Positions 57,848-64,000 of a stretch of 64,000 nt of DNA are shown here, one piece after another. Position 1 is the first letter of the stretch; each line of letters begins with the position of its first letter. The notes beneath the pieces are model-generated. The model searched no databases, was not told the DNA's origin, and saw only the letters and a list, made by a program, of their open reading frames with translations. Both the position numbers and the translations under genes were made by a program. Source of the DNA: Phycicoccus avicenniae (GTDB taxonomy: Bacteria; Actinomycetota; Actinomycetes; Actinomycetales; Dermatophilaceae); NCBI RefSeq assembly GCF_018139485.1, contig NZ_JAGSNF010000017.1:1-64000 (forward strand), given 5' to 3'.

Positions 57848-59482
57848 ATGAGCCTCCGCTCCACGACCATCGACCGGATCGACGGCGGGTTCTTCGACGT
57901 CCTCGTCGTCGGCGGCGGGATCAACGGCGCCGTGTCCGCGGCCGCCCTCGCGGGACGCGGCGCCTCGGTGGCGCTCGTCGACCGCGGCGACTTCGGGGCG
58001 TTCACGAGCCAGGAGTCGAGCAACCTCGTCTGGGGCGGCTTCAAGTACCTCGAGAACTACGAGCTCCCGCTCGTCTTCGGCCTGTGCCGCAGCCGTAACC
58101 GCCTCATGAAGTCCTACCCGGACAACATCAGGGAGATCGGCTTCCTCGCCTCGCTCGACCACGGCTCGCCGTACCCGCCCTGGTTCGCGGGCCTCGGGGC
58201 GACGGCGTACTGGGGCATCGGCCAGTTCGGCACGAAGCCGCCGAAGCTGTTCTCCGCCGAGAAGGTCAAGGAGGAGGAGCCGGTCATCGACACGAGCGGG
58301 GTCCGCGGCGCCATCCAGTACCAGGACGCCTACCTCGTCGACAACGACGCGCGCTTCGTCTTCTCCTTCGTCCGCAGCGCCCTCGAGGCCGGCGCGGCGG
58401 CCGTCAACTACGTCGAGCTCGTCTCGACCGAGCGCGACCGCGACCGCTGGATCGCCCGGCTGCGCGACGTCGACACCGGCCGCGAGCTCACGACGTCGGC
58501 GCGGGTCATCGTCAACGCCACGGGTCCCTTCGCTGACGACGTCAACGAGATCTGGGGCACCCGCACCGACCACACGATCGTCTGCTCCAAGGGCATCCAC
58601 CTCGTCGTCCCGCGGCTCACCACCGCTCGGCACGACCGGGTGCTCGCCTTCTTCGACGACGAGCAGCGGTTGTTCTACGTCATCCCGATGGGCCGCCGCT
58701 CGGTCATCGGCACGACCGACACCCGCGTCGACTCCCCGTACACCGAGGTGACCGACGAGGACCGCGACTTCCTCCTCGAGCAGATCAACAAGCGGCTCGA
58801 CCTGCAGGAGCCGCTCACGCGGGACGACGTCATCTCCGAACGGTGCGGTGTGCGGCCGCTCGTCGTCGAGCGGGGCGACGGCGACCACGAGAACACCGAC
58901 TGGACCTCGCTGTCGCGCAAGCACGTCATCGAGCGCGACGACCGGCACAAGGTCGTCAGCGTCCTCGGCGGCAAGCTCACCGACTGCCTCAACGTCGGCG
59001 AGGAGGTCGCCGCCGAGGTGCAGCGTCTCGGGGTGCCGCTCGAGAAGGATCTCGGCAACTGGTACGGCGAGCCGGCGAAGCAGACCCGCGCCGAGTTCTT
59101 CCGCCAGGCCCGGCTCATGCACCTCGACACGCTGCGGACCAAGCCCGACACCGAGCCGCTCACCGACCGGCTGTGGCGGCGCTACGGGCGGCGGGCGTTC
59201 GACCTGCTCGAGACGATCCGGGCCGACCCGTCGATGGGCGAGGACGTCATGGGCTCGGCCGACTACCTGCGGGCCGAGATCTACCAGGCGGCCGAGCACG
59301 AGATGGTCGTGACGCTCGACGACTTCATGCGGCGGCGCAGCAAGATCGACCTCGTCGTGCGCGACCACCGCCAGGTCGACTCCGACGGGATGCGCGAGGT
59401 CGCCCGGATCCTCTTCGGGGACGACGCCGACCGACGACTCGAGGAGTACCTCGAGGCCAAGTCCGGCGCCCAGCGGGCCTGA
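57848..59482 (+). CDS. glpD: FAD-dependent glycerol-3-phosphate dehydrogenase
   Basis: 544 residues. FAD motif FDVLVVGGGINGAVSAAALAGRGASVALVDRGDFGAFTSQESSNLVWGGFKYLE and the C-terminal GlpD region with HVIERDDRHKVVSVLGGKLTDCL. Oxidises sn-glycerol 3-phosphate to dihydroxyacetone phosphate, passing electrons to the quinone pool from the inner membrane surface. TAGGCT 6 nt before the ATG suggests a leaderless mRNA. Confidence 0.93.
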   Translation: MSLRSTTIDRIDGGFFDVLVVGGGINGAVSAAALAGRGASVALVDRGDFGAFTSQESSNLVWGGFKYLENYELPLVFGLCRSRNRLMKSYPDNIREIGFLASLDHGSPYPPWFAGLGATAYWGIGQFGTKPPKLFSAEKVKEEEPVIDTSGVRGAIQYQDAYLVDNDARFVFSFVRSALEAGAAAVNYVELVSTERDRDRWIARLRDVDTGRELTTSARVIVNATGPFADDVNEIWGTRTDHTIVCSKGIHLVVPRLTTARHDRVLAFFDDEQRLFYVIPMGRRSVIGTTDTRVDSPYTEVTDEDRDFLLEQINKRLDLQEPLTRDDVISERCGVRPLVVERGDGDHENTDWTSLSRKHVIERDDRHKVVSVLGGKLTDCLNVGEEVAAEVQRLGVPLEKDLGNWYGEPAKQTRAEFFRQARLMHLDTLRTKPDTEPLTDRLWRRYGRRAFDLLETIRADPSMGEDVMGSADYLRAEIYQAAEHEMVVTLDDFMRRRSKIDLVVRDHRQVDSDGMREVARILFGDDADRRLEEYLEAKSGAQRA

Positions 59483-59518
59483 GCCGCAGGGGTTCGGGCC
59501 CCGGCTCGCCGGCGCGCG

Positions 59519-60415
59519 TCAGGGAGCGGGGACCCAGCGGAAGGCGACGGCGTCACCGGGGCGCAGCTGAGCGGCGCGGTCGACGTCCGCGTCGACGACG
59601 ACGGCCACGACGGGGTACCCGCCCGTCACCGGGTGGTCGGCGAGGAAGAGCACCGGTTCGCCGCTCGGCGGCACCTGGACCGCACCCCGCCAGACGCCCT
59701 CGCTCGGCAGCTGGTCCTGCCCGGTGTGCCGGAACCTGCCGCCCTCGAGCCGAGCGCCCACCCGGTTGCTCCGGTCCGTCGTGCGCCAGGTCGTGCGCAC
59801 GAGGAGGTCGGCGTCCTCGACCCGGTCCTCGCGCGGACCGCGCACGGCGTGCAGGACGACCGGGTCCGCCGCAGGCGGCCACGGGACGACGTCGGCCCCG
59901 GGGAGGGTCGTCCCGGGATCGGCGCCGACGGCGAGGACGGCACCGACGGAGAGCGGCTCCGGCCCGAGGCCCGAGAGGACGTCCCGGCTCGCGGACTCGA
60001 GGACCGGGTCGGCGACCACCCCCCCGCGGACCGCCAGGTAGGACCGCAGGCCGACCTCCGGCGGGCCGAGCCGCACCCTGCTGCCGGCCGGTGCGTGGAC
60101 GACGCCGTGGCTGCCGACCGCCCGCCCGTCCACGGTGATCTCGCCACGCGCCCCGCTGACGCAGAACGTGACGGCCGCGTCGCCGACCTCGAGGTCGAGC
60201 CCACCGGCGGTCACCTCGACGCAGGTGGCGCCCTCGGGGTTGCCGAGCAGCCGGTTCGCCAGGCGCAGCGCGCCCCGGTCCGCCGCCCCCGACCGGCCGA
60301 CCCCGAGGCCCGCCAGACCCGGCCGTCCCAGGTCCTCCAGGAGCGCCAGCGGCCCGGTCGCCCGGACGGTGAGGGTGCGTCGGAGGCCGCCCGCGCCGCC
60401 GGCGTCCCCGCTCAC
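59519..60415 (-). CDS. pxpC: 5-oxoprolinase subunit C (biotin-dependent carboxyltransferase family)
   Basis: 298 residues of the PxpC/KipA family: LTVRATGPLALLEDLGRPGLAGLGVGRSGAADRGALRLANRLLGNPEGATCVEVT, VPWPPAADPVVLHAVRGP and SEGVWRGAVQVPPSGEPVLFLADHPVTGGYPVVAVV. With PxpA and PxpB it opens 5-oxoproline to glutamate using ATP. GTGA overlap with pxpB. Last gene of the operon. Confidence 0.92.
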   Translation of the reverse strand: MSGDAGGAGGLRRTLTVRATGPLALLEDLGRPGLAGLGVGRSGAADRGALRLANRLLGNPEGATCVEVTAGGLDLEVGDAAVTFCVSGARGEITVDGRAVGSHGVVHAPAGSRVRLGPPEVGLRSYLAVRGGVVADPVLESASRDVLSGLGPEPLSVGAVLAVGADPGTTLPGADVVPWPPAADPVVLHAVRGPREDRVEDADLLVRTTWRTTDRSNRVGARLEGGRFRHTGQDQLPSEGVWRGAVQVPPSGEPVLFLADHPVTGGYPVVAVVVDADVDRAAQLRPGDAVAFRWVPAP

Positions 60416-61083
60416 CGGCCGACCTCGACGAAGCGGACCCGGACGCCCGGCCGCAGCAGCGCGGGCGGGTCGCGGTCGAGGTCCCACATCACGGCGTCGG
60501 TCCGCCCGAGCAGCTGCCACCCCCCGGGCGACTCGCGGGGGTAGACGCCCGCGTACTCCCCGGCGAGGCCGACAGCGCCCGCGGGCACCCGCGTGCGCGA
60601 CTCCTCGCGTCGCGGCACGTGCAGGCGGTCGTCCTCCCCGACGAGGTAGCCGAACCCGGGGGCGAACCCGCCGAAGGCGACCCGCCACGTCTGACCGGTG
60701 TGCGCGGCGACCACCCCGTCGCGGTCGAGACCGGTGAGCCGGGCGACGTCGTCGAGGTCGGCGCCGTCGTAGACGACGGGGATCTCGACGACCTCCTCCA
60801 CCCCGGCCGGCCCCCCGCCGCCGAAGGGCACGGCGCCCACGGAGGCACCGCCGGAGGCGTCCCCGGGGGACGCGGCGCGGGGGGCGACCTCCGCCAGCAC
60901 GTCCCGCAGCCCGGAGACCGGCGTCCCGTCGGCCGCGACGACGAGCACCGTGCACGCCGCCTCGACGACGGCACCGACGCCCGGCGCGTCCGCGTCCCGC
61001 ACCGCCGCCGCGAGCGCCACCGCCTCGTCGGTCCCGGCGACCTCGACGAGCACGGCCCGGTCCCCGTACGGCAGCGTCCTCAT
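60412..61083 (-). CDS. pxpB: 5-oxoprolinase subunit B
   Basis: 223 residues of the PxpB/KipI family: MRTLPYGDRAVLVEVAGTDE, VVEIPVVYDGADLDDVARLTGL and AFGGFAPGFGYLVGEDDRLHVPRREESRTRVPAGAVGLAGEYAGVYPRESPGGWQLLGRT, the cyclophilin-like domain signature. 10 nt gap from pxpA; overlap with pxpC. A Gly/Pro-rich insert lies at about 75-100. Confidence 0.92.
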   Translation of the reverse strand: MRTLPYGDRAVLVEVAGTDEAVALAAAVRDADAPGVGAVVEAACTVLVVAADGTPVSGLRDVLAEVAPRAASPGDASGGASVGAVPFGGGGPAGVEEVVEIPVVYDGADLDDVARLTGLDRDGVVAAHTGQTWRVAFGGFAPGFGYLVGEDDRLHVPRREESRTRVPAGAVGLAGEYAGVYPRESPGGWQLLGRTDAVMWDLDRDPPALLRPGVRVRFVEVGR

Positions 61084-61093
61084 CCGACCGTCT

Positions 61094-61906
61094 TCACGCG
61101 AACGTCCGGACGTCGACGCCCGCGTCGTCGAGGGCGGCCCGGACGGCGGTCGCCATGCCCACCGCACCCGGGGTGTCGCCGTGCAGGCACACCGACTCGG
61201 CGTCGACGGCGACGTCGCTGCCGTCCACCGCCGCGACGACCCCCTCTCTGACGAGCCGCAGCACGCGGGCCGCGACCTCGTCGACGTCCTCGAGCAGCGC
61301 CCCCGGCTCAGACCGCGGCACGAGCGTCCCCTCGGGGGTGTACCCGCGGTCGGCGAAGGCCTCCCGGACCGGACGCAGTCCCGCCGCCTCGGCCCGACGC
61401 AGCAGCTGCGACCCCGGCAGGCCGAGCACCGGCAGCGACGGGTCGTAGGCGCGCACGGCGTCGACGACGGCCTGCGCGTGTCCCTCGTGGTGGACCGCGG
61501 CGTTGTACAGGGCGCCGTGCGGCTTGACGTACGACACCCGGGTGCCGGCGACGCGGGCCATCGCCTCGAGCGCGCCCACCTGGTAGGTCACGTCGTCGGC
61601 GAGCTCGCCCGGGTCGACGTCGACGAAGCGCCGCCCGAAGCCGGCGAGGTCGCGGTAGCCGACCTGAGCCCCGACGGCGACGCCCCGGGTGGCCGCGGTC
61701 TCGCAGCACCGGCGCAGCGTCGTCGGATCCCCGGCGTGGAAGCCGCACGCGACGTTCGCGCTCGTGACGAGGGCCAGGACGGCGTCGTCGTCGCCGAGGC
61801 GCCAGCGGCCGAAGGACTCGCCGACGTCGCTGTTGAGGTCGACGGAGGCGGGCGCGCTCACCGGTCGGCCCCCGGGGGCGGCGGTCATCGCGGTCTTCGC
61901 GGTCAT
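61094..61906 (-). CDS. pxpA: 5-oxoprolinase subunit A (LamB/YcsF family)
   Basis: 270 residues: [92 protein letters not shown] and [21 protein letters not shown], the complete PxpA signature. Catalytic subunit for 5-oxoproline cleavage with PxpBC. First gene of the operon. Confidence 0.95.
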   Translation of the reverse strand: MTAKTAMTAAPGGRPVSAPASVDLNSDVGESFGRWRLGDDDAVLALVTSANVACGFHAGDPTTLRRCCETAATRGVAVGAQVGYRDLAGFGRRFVDVDPGELADDVTYQVGALEAMARVAGTRVSYVKPHGALYNAAVHHEGHAQAVVDAVRAYDPSLPVLGLPGSQLLRRAEAAGLRPVREAFADRGYTPEGTLVPRSEPGALLEDVDEVAARVLRLVREGVVAAVDGSDVAVDAESVCLHGDTPGAVGMATAVRAALDDAGVDVRTFA

Positions 61907-61946
61907 GCCTCCCGATCATGGCAGCCCGGAAGGTCGTGGGCCCGGC

Positions 61947-62612
61947 TCAGACCTCGACGAGCACCTCGTCGAGCGGTTTCCGGGTGATCGCGGGCACCCG
62001 CGCCCCCGGCGCGGGCAGGCCCACCGGGACGAGGACGAACGGCCGCTCGTTGCGGGGCCGACCCAGCACCTCGGTGAGGAAGCGCATCGGCGACGGGGTG
62101 TGCGTCAGCGTCGCGAGGCCGGCCTCGTGGAGGGCCGCGAGCAGCAGGCCGACCGCGATGCCGACCGACTCCTTCGCGTAGTACGGCTTCGGCTCGGTGT
62201 CGCTCGCGTGCACCTCGAGGACGACGACGAGGACGGGCGCGGTCTCGAGGAACGGCTTGTCCGCGCCGGTGCCGAGGGGCGCGAGGGCACCGAGCCACTC
62301 CTCCCCGGCCCGCCGGCCGTAGAACTCGCGCTCCTCGGCCTCCGCGGCCTCGCGGATGCGGCGTCTGACGGCCGGGTCGGTGACGACGACGAAGCGCCAC
62401 GGCTGGACGTTCGCCCCGCTCGGTGCGCTCGCGGCGGCCCGCACCGCCTCGCGGACGGCGTCCAGCGGCACGGGGTCGCGGGCGAGGTCACGGACGGTGC
62501 GGCGGGTCCGCATCCGGTCGGCGAAGGCCCGGGCGCGGGCAACCCGCTCGGCGTCGGTGAGGTCCGGGCCGCGGGGGGCGGGCTCGGTGGGGATGGCGTC
62601 GTCGGCGCTCAC
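61947..62612 (-). CDS. Nitroreductase-family protein
   Basis: 221 residues. FMN-binding N-terminal RRTVRDLARDPVPLDAVREAVRAAASAPSGANVQPWRFVVVTDP; KESVGIAVGLLLAALHEAGLATLTHTPSPMRFLTEVLGRPRNERPFVLVPVG; and the end PAITRKPLDEVL. Similar to 5,6-dimethylbenzimidazole/iodotyrosine dehalogenase-like nitroreductases. Substrate unknown. GTG start. Confidence 0.88.
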   Translation of the reverse strand: MSADDAIPTEPAPRGPDLTDAERVARARAFADRMRTRRTVRDLARDPVPLDAVREAVRAAASAPSGANVQPWRFVVVTDPAVRRRIREAAEAEEREFYGRRAGEEWLGALAPLGTGADKPFLETAPVLVVVLEVHASDTEPKPYYAKESVGIAVGLLLAALHEAGLATLTHTPSPMRFLTEVLGRPRNERPFVLVPVGLPAPGARVPAITRKPLDEVLVEV

Positions 62613-62763
62613 CGCCGCATCCTCGCGCACCGGGAGGGTCCCGCGACGGCCGGCGGCCGGCACCGTGCACCGCCGTGCGACGTGGCGCCGAGGTTCGACA
62701 CCGCCGGTCCGGTCCGGCCCGGGCGCGGGGCGTGCTCGTGGCCGGACCGGAGAGGATGTCGGC

Positions 62764-63504
62764 ATGGCCCTCGACGTCCACGCCCCGGCACTCACCGGGC
62801 CACGCCTCATGCGCCAGCGCTGGGTCGACATCACCTTCGTGCACTGGGCCGTCGACCCCGACCGGGTCGCCCCGCTGCTGCCCCGGGGTACCCGCCCGGA
62901 CGTCCTCGACGGCGTGACGTACGTCGGGCTCATCCCCTTCCGGATGGTCGGTGCCGGGCTCGGCGCCGGACCACCCGTCCCGTGGCTCGGGACCTTCCTC
63001 GAGACGAACGTGCGGTACTACTCGCGCGACGACGCCGGTCGGCACGGGGTGGTCTTCGGATCGCTCGAGGCGTCCCGGCTGCTCGTCTCCCTCGGCGCGC
63101 GTGCGGTCTTCGGGACCCCGTACACGTGGGCGTCGATGCGCTCCAGCCGCAGCGGCACGCGCATCACGTACTCCTCCCGCCGCCGCTGGCCCGGCCCCCG
63201 CGGAGCCCGGACGCACCTCACCGTGGACGTCGGCGACCCGGTGGACGAGCCGATGCCCCTCGACCGGTTCCTCACCGCCCGCTACGGGCTGCACTCGCGC
63301 GTCCTCGGCCGCCCCTCCTGGGTCCCGAACGAGCACCCACCCTGGCCGCTGCGCCGGGCCGAGCTCGTCGACCTCGACGACGAGCTCCTCGCGGCCGCCG
63401 GCTTCCCCGACCTGGCGCGCACCCCTCCCGCCAGCGTCCTGCACTCGGTCGGGACACGGACCACCTTCGGGATGCCCGTGCGGCTGCGCCCGGCCGGCCG
63501 ATGA
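62764..63504 (+). CDS. YqjF/DUF2071 family protein
   Basis: 246 residues: LMRQRWVDITFVHWAVDPDRVAPLLPRGTRPDVLDGVTYVGLIPFRMVG, ETNVRYYSRDDAGRHGVVFGSLEASRLL, FLTARYGLHSRVLGR. Full-length DUF2071 protein of acetoacetate-decarboxylase-like fold; function unknown. Coupled to the next gene by ATGA. Confidence 0.87.
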   Translation: MALDVHAPALTGPRLMRQRWVDITFVHWAVDPDRVAPLLPRGTRPDVLDGVTYVGLIPFRMVGAGLGAGPPVPWLGTFLETNVRYYSRDDAGRHGVVFGSLEASRLLVSLGARAVFGTPYTWASMRSSRSGTRITYSSRRRWPGPRGARTHLTVDVGDPVDEPMPLDRFLTARYGLHSRVLGRPSWVPNEHPPWPLRRAELVDLDDELLAAAGFPDLARTPPASVLHSVGTRTTFGMPVRLRPAGR

Positions 63505-63929
63505 GCCCCGACGTCCCCGCCGTCGTCCTCGCGGTCGTCGCGGCCTGGCACGCGGCCTTCCAGGTGACGGTCACCGCGCTCGTCTACCCCGTGCTGCTGG
63601 CGCGCTCGACGCGGGAGTTCGCGGCCTCGCACGACGCGCACTCGCGGCGCATCACGCTGGTCGTCGGACCGACGTACCTCGCCGTCCTCCTCGCCTGTGG
63701 CTGGGCGGTCGCCGCGGGTGGTCTCGGTCCGACGGGGGTCCTCGCGGTGCTCGCGCAGGCCCTCGTGCTCGCCCTCACCGCGGTCGCCGCGGCCCCGACG
63801 CACGGTGCCCTCGGCCGCCGCGGTCCGGACCCGGTGCTCGTGCGGCGGCTGCGCCGGGCCGACCTGGCCCGGACGGTCGTGGCGCTCGCCGGGCTCGTCG
63901 CGGCCTGCGTCGCGGTCGCGAGCGGATGA
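63501..63929 (+). CDS. Small integral membrane protein, uncharacterised
   Basis: 142 residues with four hydrophobic segments (about 5-30, 52-72, 76-96, 122-140) and an Arg-rich loop RRGPDPVLVRRLRRADLARTV. Topology resembles DUF1772/anthrone-oxygenase-like proteins, but I do not recognise motifs. ATGA overlap with the DUF2071 gene. Confidence 0.7.
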   Translation: MSPDVPAVVLAVVAAWHAAFQVTVTALVYPVLLARSTREFAASHDAHSRRITLVVGPTYLAVLLACGWAVAAGGLGPTGVLAVLAQALVLALTAVAAAPTHGALGRRGPDPVLVRRLRRADLARTVVALAGLVAACVAVASG

Positions 63930-63984
63930 GGACGCCGTCCTCGGCACCAGGAACACCCGCGTCCGCCGCTCTGTTGGCCCCGAC

Positions 63985-64000
63985 ATGAAGGTCATCGTCA
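63985..64000 (+). CDS. Possible start of another gene, cut by window edge
   Basis: An ATG (MKVIV...) lies at the last bases. It could begin a Rossmann-type protein, since MKVIV starts are common there, but only five codons are visible and no ribosome site is evident. Confidence 0.3.

Noticed and set aside
1-64000. Prophage, secondary-metabolite megacluster, rRNA or tRNA genes
   Set aside because: No phage structural genes, PKS/NRPS domains, tRNA cloverleaf or rRNA sequence were recognised on reading both strands.

Overview
The window is very GC-rich, compact actinobacterial chromosome (high-GC Gram-positive). The family content (HU, deazaflavin/F420-type oxidoreductases, DUF2510, Excalibur, DUF5914, wax-ester-synthase-like acyltransferase), frequent GTG starts and many apparently leaderless genes with a TANNNT-like -10 hexamer 6-8 nt before the start suggest Micrococcales, perhaps an Intrasporangiaceae-like genus; the genus is inference. 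About 73 genes cover nearly all of the sequence. No rRNA, tRNA, CRISPR array or prophage was seen, and no gene-free gap exceeds about 250 bp.

Layout. 1-690: truncated IS30-family insertion sequence. 800-2,550: small stress/house-keeping genes (GNAT, DUF2200, DinB-like). 2,688-8,274: a translationally coupled operon read right to left, encoding a lipoprotein solute receptor, two ATPases and two permeases of a branched-chain-amino-acid-type (Liv) ABC importer plus a terminal alpha/beta hydrolase. 8,517-10,216: zinc alcohol dehydrogenase and a methyltransferase. 10,459-13,446: a probable persulfide/sulfide-stress regulon: CsoR-family repressor with the CstR cysteine pattern, thioredoxin, CstB-like persulfide dioxygenase-rhodanese, and a small Cys-rich protein. 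Three near-identical ATACCC-N4-GGGTA operators each overlap a -10 box. 14,577-17,407: HU, then a divergent zinc-starvation cluster of zinc-free ribosomal protein paralogues (L36, L32, L31B, L28, L33, S14) and a COG0523-like protein around a Zur-type box.

17,509-34,053: mixed chromosomal genes, including an MFS carrier, a large SWIM/SNF2 helicase, a MazEF-like toxin-antitoxin pair with a palindromic operator, a DUF2510-HNH-Excalibur membrane nuclease-like protein, fumarase, a DMSP-lyase-like cupin, a wax ester synthase/DGAT-like enzyme, a secreted phosphatase/nuclease and 6-phosphogluconate dehydrogenase. 34,155-46,420: carotenoid region. A photolyase-like gene is divergent from the coupled operon crtE-crtI-crtB-crtYc-crtYd-crtT-crtU. 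Enzyme content predicts GGPP -> phytoene -> lycopene -> beta-carotene -> aromatic isorenieratene-type pigment. A Rieske DUF5914 protein and an FAD amine-oxidase-like protein nearby probably belong to it. A TetR/hydrolase pair bordered by three copies of a palindromic repeat sits between.

46,473-63,929: SRPBCC protein, cold-shock protein with long leader, SdpI-like and F420-type genes, an MFS drug exporter, a YdeP/FdhF molybdopterin oxidoreductase, a secreted zinc metalloprotease, DUF429, short-chain dehydrogenase and epimerase, a DHFR-like reductase, glycerol-3-phosphate dehydrogenase, the pxpABC 5-oxoprolinase operon, a nitroreductase and DUF2071. Most operons use 4-bp ATGA/GTGA start-stop overlaps, i.e. 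translational coupling. The least described system is the CstR-like persulfide regulon, with an uncharacterised small Cys protein under its own operator.
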